Assembly (NCBI RefSeq): GCF_020866905.1
Contig: NZ_JAIVCC010000009.1
Location: 204,357 to 268,356 of the forward strand
DNA length: 64,000 nt
Origin: Salinimicrobium sediminilitoris
GTDB taxonomy: Bacteria; Bacteroidota; Bacteroidia; Flavobacteriales; Flavobacteriaceae
Direction of reading: 5' to 3'
Shown: positions 37,693-45,797 of the stretch, piece after piece
Layout: the number at the start of each line of letters is the position of its first letter
How positions within the stretch are numbered: the stretch's first letter is position 1
Notes under the pieces: model-generated
What the model saw: the letters and a program-made list of their open reading frames with translations, nothing else
Databases searched by the model: none
Told to the model about the DNA's origin: nothing
Made by a program: the position numbers and the translations under genes

Positions 37693-37817
37693 CGCAGAAA
37701 ATATTTATTTTCCATAAAATCCTGTATATAAGGCATTAAGGTTCTAACATTGCATTGGTTTTCTTGGTGGGCATGCCTATTGACTATAACAAGTCATAAA
37801 TCAAATTTAAAAGAACT

Positions 37818-37985
37818 ATGGCCGATAGGAACAAACAGCCGGTTGACACTGCCGCGACCAAGCCGCAGGGTATTCCTGTGAATTTACCACATGAACTGCT
37901 AAAAAGCCTTTGCTTTAATTGCGATAAAAGGTCGAACTGCATTTTTGTGGAAAAGAGAAAAATTTATTGCGAACTTTTTGAATAA
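37818..37985 (+). CDS. 55-residue Cys-rich small protein upstream of gdh
   Basis: A 55-codon frame from the ATG at 37818, ending 3 bp before the glutamate dehydrogenase start. The N-terminal half is polar (MADRNKQPVDTAATKPQG). The second half, LCFNCDKRSNCIFVEKRKIY then C, has four cysteines in a CxxC-x5-C-x9-C spacing that could bind zinc or iron. Codon use and position argue for a real gene translated with gdh. I do not know a named family. A redox or metal-responsive modulator of the dehydrogenase is speculation. Confidence 0.65.
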   Translation: MADRNKQPVDTAATKPQGIPVNLPHELLKSLCFNCDKRSNCIFVEKRKIYCELFE

Positions 37986-37988
37986 GAA

Positions 37989-39272
37989 ATGATGATTACA
38001 AAAACACAAGAGAAGAAGCAAAGTATGTATGATACGGTGCTTAACCAGTTTGAAAAAACTGCCGACCTAATTGGTCTCAATCCTAATATTAAAAAGATTC
38101 TTGGTCTTACCAACAACGAGATCATTGTGCATTTTCCCGTGAAAATGGATAATGGAGAAGTGGAGATCTTTACCGGCTATCGCGTGCAACATAATAACGC
38201 ATTGGGGCCGTATAAAGGAGGTCTTCGCTATCACCCAACCGTTGATGTTGATGCTGCAAAAGCACTTGCGATGTGGATGACCTGGAAAACATCTCTTGCG
38301 GGTTTGCCTTATGGAGGTGCAAAGGGCGGTATCCAGATCGACCCACGCAATTATAGTCTTGGGGAGTTGGAAAGAATTACCCGTCGCTTCACCTATGCTT
38401 TAGGTGAAAACATAGGGCCCGAACACGATATTCCTGCGCCCGATGTGAATACTAATGCGCAGACCATGGCATGGATCGCAGATACTTATATGTCGACAAA
38501 ATCACCTTCAGAAAGATCTCAAAATCAACACGTGGTTACTGGAAAACCTGTAGGTTCTGGTGGATTGGAAGGGCGAGATCGTGCGACAGGTTTTGGAGTT
38601 TATCATACTATAAAGCTGCTTCATGAATCCCGCGGCGAGAGCTTAAAAGGTAAAAAATTTATCGTTCAGGGCTTCGGAAATGTAGGTTACTGGGCTTCAA
38701 AATTTTTAGTAGAAGATGGAGCTATTCTCTTGGCTGTACAGGATGCACATGCTACCTTGTTTAATGCGGAAGGGATTTCTGTACCTCACCTTTATGATCA
38801 CTCCAGTCCCCGGAAAGGTTCTATAAAAGGATTTGATGGTGCAATAGAAATGGATCCTGAAGATTTCTTCGGCCTGGATTGTGATATTTTGATTCCGGCG
38901 GCGCTTGGTAATCAAATTACTGGTGAGAATGCCTTTAAAATTAAGGCTTCTGTGGTTGCTGAGGGTGCCAACGGCCCCACAAATCCCGAAGGAGAGAAAA
39001 TTATGCTAAATAAAGGAATTACTATAATTCCTGATATTTTATGTAATTCTGGCGGCGTTATAGGCAGCTATTTCGAATGGTTACAAAACCGAAATGGGGA
39101 GTTGTGGCAGCGTGAGGAGGTTATTGAGAAGCTGGAGAAAAAATTGACGCAGGTCTTCCATAACGTTGCAGGTGCGGTAAAGGAGAGAAATACCGATTGG
39201 CGTACTGCTGCATATATAATTGCTATTTCACGAATTGAACTGGCATATAACCAAAGAGGGATCTTTCCTTAA
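37989..39272 (+). CDS. Glu/Leu/Phe/Val dehydrogenase (glutamate dehydrogenase)
   Basis: A 427-residue NAD(P)-dependent amino-acid dehydrogenase, most likely glutamate dehydrogenase interconverting glutamate with 2-oxoglutarate and ammonium. The catalytic segment LPYGGAKGGIQIDPRNYS places the catalytic lysine at K112, preceded by GGLRYHPTVDVDAAKALAMWMTWK. The Rossmann motif is FGNVGYWASKFL. The length matches the hexameric class. It follows the small Cys-protein by 3 bp, and a strong terminator follows. Coenzyme preference is not settled; NADPH from the nearby transhydrogenase would suit it. Confidence 0.93.
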   Translation: MMITKTQEKKQSMYDTVLNQFEKTADLIGLNPNIKKILGLTNNEIIVHFPVKMDNGEVEIFTGYRVQHNNALGPYKGGLRYHPTVDVDAAKALAMWMTWKTSLAGLPYGGAKGGIQIDPRNYSLGELERITRRFTYALGENIGPEHDIPAPDVNTNAQTMAWIADTYMSTKSPSERSQNQHVVTGKPVGSGGLEGRDRATGFGVYHTIKLLHESRGESLKGKKFIVQGFGNVGYWASKFLVEDGAILLAVQDAHATLFNAEGISVPHLYDHSSPRKGSIKGFDGAIEMDPEDFFGLDCDILIPAALGNQITGENAFKIKASVVAEGANGPTNPEGEKIMLNKGITIIPDILCNSGGVIGSYFEWLQNRNGELWQREEVIEKLEKKLTQVFHNVAGAVKERNTDWRTAAYIIAISRIELAYNQRGIFP

Positions 39273-39326
39273 AAAATAACTTCCGGAAATCCTTTTTTTG
39301 GAAGGTAAGGATCCGGGAAAAATAGC

Positions 39327-39366
39327 AACTCTGATCCCGCCCCTGTGTGGGATCAGTTGTTTTTAA
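39327..39366 (+). terminator. Terminator after glutamate dehydrogenase
   Basis: CTGATCCC paired with GGGATCAG, extended by CAA/TTG, followed by TTTTT. Confidence 0.85.
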
Positions 39367-39404
39367 ACTTCAAAAGAAGAAGTTACAAATTAAAATATTT
39401 AATC

Positions 39405-39821
39405 ATGAAATATAAGGAATTGATTATCGAAAAAAAGGAATTTGAACTGCTTAAGCAGATCATTTCTATGTCCCAACATTACAAAGACAAATCTTACCGA
39501 CTCTCAATCCAAAAACTACTTAAGGAGATGAACCTGGCAAAGGTGGTATCTAGTGCAAAAATGCCTCTGGATGTGATACGACTTAATTCTGAAGTCACTA
39601 TTTCTACTCCCGACAATGTCCAGAGTACTTATCATCTTGTAATGCCAGAACTGAGGGACATGAAGCGGAACAAGATTTCTATTCTAGCTCCTATGGGATT
39701 AGCACTTTTTGGATATGCCAAAGGAGACGAGATAGAATGGGAATTTCCAAAGGGATCTAACAAAATTAAAATTTTAGATGTAATTCAACATCCACAAATA
39801 TTGAAAAAGACAGCATCATGA
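39405..39821 (+). CDS. GreA/GreB-like nucleoside diphosphate kinase regulator (Rnk family)
   Basis: A 138-residue protein with a short helical N-terminus and a C-terminal FKBP-like GreA/GreB domain (VRLNSEVTISTPDNVQST; ILAPMGLALFGYAKGDEIEW). It lacks the long coiled coil of GreA, so it fits the Rnk group that binds RNA polymerase. I start at the ATG at 39405; the open frame extends 60 bp upstream into the gdh terminator. It overlaps the next gene by ATGA. Confidence 0.83.
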   Translation: MKYKELIIEKKEFELLKQIISMSQHYKDKSYRLSIQKLLKEMNLAKVVSSAKMPLDVIRLNSEVTISTPDNVQSTYHLVMPELRDMKRNKISILAPMGLALFGYAKGDEIEWEFPKGSNKIKILDVIQHPQILKKTAS

Positions 39822-40231
39822 GAGAGAAAGTACAGGAGCATACCACCGATATTGAAGTAATAAAATTGGAAATTATTCCTGAAACCAAGAGATGGTTAGA
39901 AAAAATTGACTTTATAAATACGGAGATCAATTTTTTGAGGATGCTCTTATTCCGAAATTTTATTATTAAGATCAACAGGAACGTAGAAGACTCCAAGCAT
40001 TTACTTAAAGTACTGGATGAGCTGCAAGAAAACAACACAAAACGTTTAAAAGCTTCAAGGGATCTTAGGCATAAGCTGGAGGGTTTGAGAGAATGTGATG
40101 ATGTTCAATGTGAGAACCTTTACTTGGGGGAATATCTCATTTATAAGGAAAAAATCTATGCGCATCTGGAAGAAGTACAGCATGTGAAATCCTTGTTGTA
40201 TGAATATTTTGCAAATGGTCTAAAGGAATAG
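39818..40231 (+). CDS. Helical protein of unknown function, coupled to Rnk-like gene
   Basis: A 137-residue, charged, almost wholly helical protein with likely coiled-coil stretches (SKHLLKVLDELQENNTKRL; EYLIYKEKIYAHLEEVQHV). No signal peptide or membrane segment and no recognised domain. Translational coupling (ATGA overlap) to the Rnk-like gene suggests that the two products work together, perhaps at RNA polymerase; this is inference from arrangement only. A hairpin follows 9 bp after the stop. Confidence 0.65.
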   Translation: MREKVQEHTTDIEVIKLEIIPETKRWLEKIDFINTEINFLRMLLFRNFIIKINRNVEDSKHLLKVLDELQENNTKRLKASRDLRHKLEGLRECDDVQCENLYLGEYLIYKEKIYAHLEEVQHVKSLLYEYFANGLKE

Positions 40232-40240
40232 TTATTGCAT

Positions 40241-40277
40241 ATGGCCATTTCTCTTCTGTGTGAAGATAAGTGGCCAT
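40241..40277 (+). terminator. Stem-loop after the Rnk-like operon
   Basis: ATGGCCA pairs with TGGCCAT, with an inner TCTTC/GAAGA stem. It lacks a strong T tract, so it may be a weak terminator or an RNA-stabilising hairpin. Confidence 0.5.
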
Positions 40278-40451
40278 AATATTGAGAATTTTATCGATTC
40301 AAATCTTTTGGTGGTTAAAACGGTGCGCGGCCAGAATAGTAAAGTTTCGATAGCAAAAATCAATTATAAAATCGTTCTTTTTCAAGAACTTTTAGATAAG
40401 TTTTGGTATAAATATTGTTTATTGAAATACAATTTTAAATTTATAAAAATT

Positions 40452-40670
40452 ATGGGTAGGCCTTCCACAAAACCGAAAGACCTGAGAGATGGTTATTATA
40501 TAGAAGTTAAGAATAGGAACCAGAAATCTGGTATAAAAATTCGGAGAGATACCAGAAGCCAACTTCTTATGGCTATTGATGAATATAAAGAAACTAAGGA
40601 AGTGGTTATTCTTGGGAAACAAGAGAAAGGAAAAATGAAGGACATTCCGGAACTTAAGGTTGAAATTTAG
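40452..40670 (+). CDS. 72-residue basic protein of unknown function
   Basis: I take the ATG at 40452, opening MGRPSTKPKDLRDGYYIEVK; the longer open frame upstream has no credible start. The protein is rich in Lys/Arg, with a beta-like first half (GYYIEVKNRNQKSGIKIRR) and a helix. Similar short proteins occur in other Bacteroidota by my recollection, without known function. The size and AP2-like 'GYYIEVKN...GIKIRRD' pattern could suit DNA binding. It is the last cargo gene before the mobilisation module. Confidence 0.6.
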   Translation: MGRPSTKPKDLRDGYYIEVKNRNQKSGIKIRRDTRSQLLMAIDEYKETKEVVILGKQEKGKMKDIPELKVEI

Positions 40671-40717
40671 GCTCTTTCTTTATCAATAAAATTGAATTAA
40701 GATCTGGATTATACCTA

Positions 40718-40818
40718 TCCCAGCTCTTGTAATTTTTCTAATAAACTACTAAATATCGCATTGTATTTTTATTCTTCCAGCATCAGTAGTGAGGTGCTTT
40801 AGGTGGCTATTAAAATGC
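40718..40818. repeat. Dispersed ~100-bp repeat, copy 2
   Basis: Direct-orientation partner of 24332-24432, with the same identical 21-bp core (40749-40769) and GAGGTGCTTTAGGTG. It lies at the boundary between cargo and the mobilisation module. The reverse strand reads LLEKLQELG before a stop, possibly a transposase tail. Confidence 0.7.
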
Positions 40819-40910
40819 TGTTTAGTTTAAGGAAGCAAGAGCCCCATTTCCTACCATAACTTACCTGCGCTGGATCCGATGCTGTTTTTATAGCGTACGG
40901 TGGTTAAGCA

Positions 40911-41363
40911 TTAAATAAAAACAGCATTGGGCGCATTATGGGAATTTTTATCAGGCAACCTTTTTATTTTTTGTCTTTGAGGCTTGAAGTCTTTTAAAGC
41001 AGTTGATTCCTCCTGAAGCATTTCAATTTTTACATCTTTTGATTGCATTAATTCAAAACTTAAATAACCTATGATCAGCACCAGAACTAGTAGGATACTT
41101 CCAAAGAGAGCAATTATGTTCCTTGGAACTATAGTTGTATTCTTTAGCTTTTGATCAATTGATCTCAAATTTTCCAAGGCTAGACTTTCTCTTTCCTGTT
41201 GCTTCTGAAGGAAAAAATTTAGACGTTTTTCCAACACCTCAGTACTTAATGGAATGCTACGGGTGTTGAGTTCCTCAGTCATTTTTTTCATCTGCACGAG
41301 ACCCTTTTGAAAATCCTGCATTTCATCAGCCATAAGCTCCATGATTTCATCCATCTTTTTCAT
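40911..41363 (-). CDS. Mobilisation-region membrane protein (DUF6730-like)
   Basis: A 150-residue protein. A helical N-terminal part (MDEIMELMADEMQDFQKGLV, LEKRLNFFLQKQQERE) is followed by one membrane helix (about residues 83-102, IIALFGSILLVLVLIIGYLSF) and a basic tail. Proteins with this layout commonly follow the relaxase gene in Flavobacteriia mobilizable elements (DUF6730). Here it begins 13 bp after the relaxase stop. An accessory role in docking the relaxosome at the membrane is plausible but unproven. Confidence 0.65.
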   Translation of the reverse strand: MKKMDEIMELMADEMQDFQKGLVQMKKMTEELNTRSIPLSTEVLEKRLNFFLQKQQERESLALENLRSIDQKLKNTTIVPRNIIALFGSILLVLVLIIGYLSFELMQSKDVKIEMLQEESTALKDFKPQRQKIKRLPDKNSHNAPNAVFI

Positions 41364-41376
41364 CTTATTTTGTTTT

Positions 41377-42243
41377 TTAAAATCCTACGCCTGTATCCAG
41401 TGCCCTTTTTATGGTTTGCTTCACCAAATCCTTTACCATTTTGTTTATGAAGCCGGTACTCAACTGTATTGTATTACCGGCCAACTGCAAAGACTTTGGT
41501 GCTACTTTTAATTTTGTGAAGCTATTATTCTGGCTAATGCCAAGGACAATTTTTTTACCACTCATAGATCGGTGTATCTCGCTTCCCTTTAGGTTTATTC
41601 CTTTATATTCAAACCGGAAACCCTGCAGCTGATTCGACTTGTTGATTGATGGAATCACAGTCACCCGGTGCTCTTGCATTCTTTTAATGTACTCATCGAG
41701 AGACTGCGGTTTGGATAGGGAAACCTTTTCATGAATATTCTGGACCTCCCTTCGATGTTGTTTTAGCTCGAGGAGTTTCTCCTGTTGCACCTCCCGAACT
41801 CTTGTAAGCCCTATCTGCCTGGCAACGTTATCCGCAGCAATTTGACTTCTTTTTCCAATGAAGTTGTCCTTATACGTCTCTCCTGACATACTGATGCGAT
41901 TCACATAGATATGAACATGGGTGTGGTCTTTGTCTCGATGGACAAAGGAAATAGCTTGGTGATTTTTTAGGTTCATCTCTTTCAAGAATTGCCTGGCTAT
42001 TTCTCCCAGATCTTTCCGGGTCATATTTTTTCCATCTTCTATAGTGGGACTCACTACAAAGCTTAAGGTGTTATTGATGCATCTGTTATTTTGTGACTGT
42101 ATTATCTTAAATTCTTCGGAAATCTCCTGCGGTGTATCTCCTGCCAAGAATTCTTTAAGAACTACTTCGGCATCTTTCTCCTGGTTCCAGCCATAGGTTA
42201 TAGATTCCTTTGTCCGTGCAATAGAGTGTCCTTTCCCAATCAC
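41377..42243 (-). CDS. Relaxase/mobilization nuclease
   Basis: A 288-residue relaxase (PF03432 type, MobP-like) that nicks oriT and stays covalently bound to the 5' DNA end. The metal-binding HxHxH is H107/H109/H111 in HRDKDHTHVHIYVNRI, and Y17 (ESITYGWN) is the candidate nicking tyrosine. No helicase domain is fused, as is usual for Bacteroidota mobilizable elements. The start overlaps the mobC stop by ATGA. The nick site was not located. Confidence 0.92.
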   Translation of the reverse strand: MIGKGHSIARTKESITYGWNQEKDAEVVLKEFLAGDTPQEISEEFKIIQSQNNRCINNTLSFVVSPTIEDGKNMTRKDLGEIARQFLKEMNLKNHQAISFVHRDKDHTHVHIYVNRISMSGETYKDNFIGKRSQIAADNVARQIGLTRVREVQQEKLLELKQHRREVQNIHEKVSLSKPQSLDEYIKRMQEHRVTVIPSINKSNQLQGFRFEYKGINLKGSEIHRSMSGKKIVLGISQNNSFTKLKVAPKSLQLAGNTIQLSTGFINKMVKDLVKQTIKRALDTGVGF

Positions 42244-42536
42244 TTTCTAAAGTTCTTTAGATGAGCTCTTATTTCTTCAGCGAGGTTTTTTACAGTCTCA
42301 GCTAACTGAGGATCTCGATTTTTAAACATGCTGCTGATTCTGGAAAAGTTATTTTTGTACTGCACGAGTAACCGGTAAAATTCCAGTTGTTCGGGAGTTA
42401 TACGTTCAACAATATTTCTTTCGAAAGCGGTGGATCGGAGGTATTCTGAAAGAGAAATTCCTGCCCTGGCCGCTCTTCTTTTGAGTAGCTTTTTCTCGTA
42501 GATCGAGCATCGAATTTGGATGAATTCTCTTTTCAT
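42240..42536 (-). CDS. MobC-type relaxosome accessory protein
   Basis: A 98-residue protein with an N-terminal ribbon-helix-helix-like segment (EFIQIRCSIYEKKLLKRRAA, GISLSEYLR) and a helical C-terminus (ISSMFKNRDPQLAETVKNLA). This is the usual MobC design, in which the RHH domain binds oriT and helps the relaxase. It overlaps the relaxase gene by 4 bp. Confidence 0.85.
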   Translation of the reverse strand: MKREFIQIRCSIYEKKLLKRRAARAGISLSEYLRSTAFERNIVERITPEQLEFYRLLVQYKNNFSRISSMFKNRDPQLAETVKNLAEEIRAHLKNFRK

Positions 42537-42633
42537 TTTTTGTTTTCAGTCTTTGCAACCTCCGGGCGCAAAGCAAGATTGTCATGACAATGACACATCT
42601 TGCTTTGCTACTCAAAAAAGTAGAAGTAAGTCA

Positions 42634-43599
42634 TTATCCTGTTTTGGTTTTTAATGGTTTAAACTTACTGTCATGGGTGCCATGAACAAGTTTTTCATTC
42701 AGGTCTTTATGGTCTTGATACCAGGAACTTCCATCCTTACAATTAGGAAATGTCCTTAGAACATTTTCGGTTGCTTTAATCCCGGCTGAGTCGCGATCCA
42801 GGTATAATGTTACAGTTGAGTAGTGGGTAAAAATCTCAAGGACCTCAGGTAAAAAAGACAGAGAATTCAGAATCAGTAGGTCAGCATTTTCAACTTCTCC
42901 GGGCTTGAGTACTGCTAAAGACAGAAGATCAAACATTCCTTCAAGTACAACGACTTGATCATTTCCCCGATTCAGATATGAATAACCTTTAGGAGGTGTG
43001 GAGGTTTTAAAGTAAAAATTGCGGAGCTCCCAGCCTCCTAATTGGTTCCGCAGACCCAGGGCAAAGAATCTTTTACCATTCGAAGTATACCAGATTTCCT
43101 TGCAGTAGATTTTTGCGACTTCGATGGGTATATTGCGAGTGTGAAGATATTTCTTGAGCATTTTATGTTCTATAGGTAAGATCTTCAAAACTTTATTTGC
43201 AGGTTCAATTCCACTACTTCTGAGTTGGCTATTCAGAGAAAAATTAGAAACAGGTATTCCATCTGCCAAATAAGCCAGGGCTTCTGCTACAGAACAATTC
43301 AATATGAGGCATACCAGGTCGATCACATTTCCTCCTTTTCCTATGCCGAAGTCGTACCACCTGTTTAATCTAAAGGAAATTTTAAATGAGGCTTCTGTTT
43401 CTGATCGCAGGGGACTCAGGAACCAGGCTTCTTTCTCTGATTTGCGAGTGGGAAGGAGGCCCATCTTTATCAGCGTTTCGAAGATGCCAATGTCTCGTGC
43501 TTCCTCACAGTTCATCTTTTTTGTTTTCATCAGCATATTATTTACGTCAAATTGTAGCTCTTTATGGAAAGAGGCTTGTTGTGTCCTTTTTGTCATCAT
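42634..43599 (-). CDS. CHC2/toprim DNA primase-like protein
   Basis: A 321-residue replication or mobilisation primase. The N-terminal half resembles a CHC2-type domain (ATSFKISFRL-like region, WYDFGIGKGGNVIDLV), although the zinc cysteines are largely lost. The C-terminal toprim fold has the metal-binding E in VVVLEGMFDLLSL and DxD-like LYLDRDSAGIKAT. It probably primes the complementary strand after transfer. Its start codon region overlaps the first unit of the TGATGACA repeat cluster, suggesting autoregulation. Confidence 0.82.
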   Translation of the reverse strand: MMTKRTQQASFHKELQFDVNNMLMKTKKMNCEEARDIGIFETLIKMGLLPTRKSEKEAWFLSPLRSETEASFKISFRLNRWYDFGIGKGGNVIDLVCLILNCSVAEALAYLADGIPVSNFSLNSQLRSSGIEPANKVLKILPIEHKMLKKYLHTRNIPIEVAKIYCKEIWYTSNGKRFFALGLRNQLGGWELRNFYFKTSTPPKGYSYLNRGNDQVVVLEGMFDLLSLAVLKPGEVENADLLILNSLSFLPEVLEIFTHYSTVTLYLDRDSAGIKATENVLRTFPNCKDGSSWYQDHKDLNEKLVHGTHDSKFKPLKTKTG

Positions 43600-43816
43600 T
43601 TTTATTTTTGATGACAGTTTGATGACAAAATGATGACAGCCGAAACCCTTGCTATTACTGGTCTTATCTTATTCTGTCATCAATTCATCAAAAAAATAGA
43701 TAGTTTCAAAGTTTTTCTTTCAAAAGCAGTCTTCATTTTGATGAAACGATGACAGCAGCTGAAACCTCCCGAAAATACTGGAGTTTCCCTGTCATCGTTT
43801 TGTCATCATTTCATCA
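43591..43816. repeat. Iteron-like TGATGACA cluster (candidate origin)
   Basis: TGATGACA occurs at 43609, 43620 and 43631 with an exact 11-bp period. Inverted TGTCATCA is at 43591 and 43675. A second group has TGATGAAA 43739, CGATGACA 43747, TGTCATCG 43790 and TGTCATCA 43801 (again 11 bp apart), then TTTCATCA 43809. The two groups also share GAAACC and TACTGG blocks between the arms, so the unit is itself duplicated. It lies between the primase and helicase genes. Origin or operator function is inferred. Confidence 0.75.
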
Positions 43817-43838
43817 TTTTTCCCCCAGAAGCAGGAAT

Positions 43839-45053
43839 TCAGGTATTTCTGAGATCCTCAAAATTCTCCAGCAGGAAATTTTTATTTATAGTGAAATAGC
43901 GTCCTTTAGCTTCTCTGAAGGTAGTAGTGCCATCGCCCCAGATCAGGAACTTCTGATAGCGGTTCGAGTTGTTTTGGTTCTCCAGTTTCCACTCCTTTTT
44001 TAGAATTTTTCGAATTTGGGTAAGATCGAACCGGAGCCTTGATTTATTTATTGCGTTATAGGCATCCATAGGACAAAGATCAAGTGTTTCTAAATCATGG
44101 TCTTCCATGATCATAAGAAGAATACCGGCCAATTCCCTTTCTACCCTGTTTCGGTTATTCTGCACCAGCTTTTTCAAGGCAGGAGTTTCTATTTGATCAG
44201 CTGTAAACCACATCCTTGTTTGATGTTTTGAATAAAGCTTTCTGTTTTTTAGGAAATATAGAAAAGCCGGAATTTCTTTGGCCAGGACTTCTAAAAACTC
44301 TGTTTGTTCTTTTTTTATCACCGGTACCTGCAAAACCCAGAAGCGAGTTTCGTGGTGATCTATTTTAATAAAATTTTCTTCATTGTTACTACAGAGGATA
44401 AATTTACCGAAGAATTCCACTTCCCGCTTGTCTTTCCCCTTGGCCTCAAGTTTATTGATGTTGGTGGTACTGAGGTATTTTATCCTTTCTGTGAGTTCCT
44501 CTTTGTTGAACAATACTTCATCGATACAAATTAGGAGCTTGTTCGCCCAATCAGAATTGAACTGACTGGTGAAACTGTCATTGGTCAGATATGTAAGGTT
44601 GTTCTCGAAAATAAGCTTGAGCCATTTCAGAAAAGTACTCTTACCTGTGGAACGTTCCCGGGACACCAGGCAGAGAATGGGGAGGATTTGAGTGGGTCTG
44701 GTAAATAATAGCTGCAGGTAATCCAGTCCAAGTTCATAATGAGCTCCAAAGATGTGCTTAACAAACTTGAAAGACACCCCACAATCTCCCTCTTTTATGG
44801 TGTGACTTAGTGGCGCATAGGTATTGTAAAAATGGTGGAAGGAGGATTTAAAATTCAGATGATCCGGGATACAGGTGAAGCCATCATATTTCGGAATGGC
44901 TGCAAGAAATGTTTTTCCGTGGTCCTGCCGGATCGTCTCAATATTCCATGGCACCAGGGCTTCATTTTGCACACCAGAAATGCTTGGAGCACTTACAATT
45001 TTATAGTACTGGGTTCCAACCCGGATGTATGATTTTCTTTTCTCCACAATCAA
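43839..45053 (-). CDS. Primase-helicase family protein (DUF5906-like)
   Basis: A 404-residue ATPase related to phage/plasmid replicative SF3-type helicases. Walker A RSTGKST is at about 134-140, Walker B LLICIDEV at about 173-180, and CSNNEENFI fits the sensor motif. The C-terminus is a winged-helix-like region. The start is non-ATG: TTG at 45053 or GTG at 45047. The iteron cluster lies immediately downstream. With the toprim primase it would replicate the element after excision or transfer. Confidence 0.82.
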   Translation of the reverse strand: MIVEKRKSYIRVGTQYYKIVSAPSISGVQNEALVPWNIETIRQDHGKTFLAAIPKYDGFTCIPDHLNFKSSFHHFYNTYAPLSHTIKEGDCGVSFKFVKHIFGAHYELGLDYLQLLFTRPTQILPILCLVSRERSTGKSTFLKWLKLIFENNLTYLTNDSFTSQFNSDWANKLLICIDEVLFNKEELTERIKYLSTTNINKLEAKGKDKREVEFFGKFILCSNNEENFIKIDHHETRFWVLQVPVIKKEQTEFLEVLAKEIPAFLYFLKNRKLYSKHQTRMWFTADQIETPALKKLVQNNRNRVERELAGILLMIMEDHDLETLDLCPMDAYNAINKSRLRFDLTQIRKILKKEWKLENQNNSNRYQKFLIWGDGTTTFREAKGRYFTINKNFLLENFEDLRNT

Positions 45054-45599
45054 AATTATCGGAATCGTATTGTAGTGACAATTAGGGACTTAAATATAAC
45101 TAGAACCCCTGGTTTTTGAGATGTTTATACAGAAAATAAGATTTGGATGCGAATCATTTAAAATGATATTATTTCAAAATGATCATATTAAATAATGAGT
45201 CAGAGGAAGGCAGATGAAGCTGCTGGAAAAAAGTGCGTAACCTGGATTTTTTAGAAATTCTTGAAGAAAAAAGCAGGAAGAGCAAAAATTCCCATAAAAG
45301 CCGATTCTTAAATTTCACCTTTTCATGATTTACTTTTTGTATCTCGAGCGTTTTCCGTTTTCCAATATCAGATCTTTTGCATCTGAACAAGATTTCCCAT
45401 TTCTTTTGATTTACTTCCCGTAGAGCCGTCGCTGTTACCATTTTCCGTTGCTCCTCTAGGGAATTTAGAATTAGGATAGGCCGCATTGATCCTTTAGCGG
45501 AAAGAGCTGGCATTTCATTCAGGCCGGCTAACTTCTAAATTCCGTTGTTTTGCATCAGTATAAATGGTAACAGCGATGGGGGAGGTGAAAAATCAGGAG

Positions 45600-45635
45600 A
45601 AGAAGCATCTATCATTTACTGATATTAAATGCTTC
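45600..45635. repeat. Inverted repeat 1 near integrase
   Basis: AGAAGCAT (45600-45607) and ATGCTTCT (45628-45635), perfect 8-bp arms separated by 20 bp. Confidence 0.6.
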
Positions 45636-45652
45636 TAAGATTTGGCGGACTC

Positions 45653-45714
45653 TTGACTAACGGATGGTATACAAAATTGTATTTATTAAAAACATCCTCA
45701 TTAATCCGTTAGTC
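45653..45714. repeat. Inverted repeat 2 near integrase
   Basis: TGACTAACGGAT (45653-45664) and ATCCGTTAGTCA (45703-45714), perfect 12-bp arms around 38 bp. The interior holds a smaller palindrome, ATACAA-AA-TTGTAT. Candidate oriT or recombination-directionality-factor site. Confidence 0.7.
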
Positions 45715-45797
45715 ATGTGTCCAAGACATCCCCCCAAAGCTCTTTTCCTGGAACGCAGTGGAAGGGAATGTGCTTTGGACCAGTCACCATTCAAAGG

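Larger units (their letters stand above)
45054..45797. other. Gene-free region with inverted repeats behind the integrase
   Basis: 744 bp where related elements often encode a small helix-turn-helix excisionase. I see none. The one 114-codon minus-strand frame (45169-45513) has no family features. Two well-formed inverted repeats lie at 45600-45635 and 45653-45714. Confidence 0.55.

Noticed and set aside
37761..37785. Sigma-54 promoter before the small Cys-protein gene
   Set aside because: TGGGCATGCCTATTGAC resembles -24/-12 spacing, but the -12 GC is GA and the -24 box is poor. Not strong enough to list.
45169..45513. 114-codon minus-strand ORF as an excisionase
   Set aside because: It has no helix-turn-helix pattern, an unusual composition with a hydrophobic LLFLLF stretch, and no recognisable homologue. 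Nothing supports a gene call.
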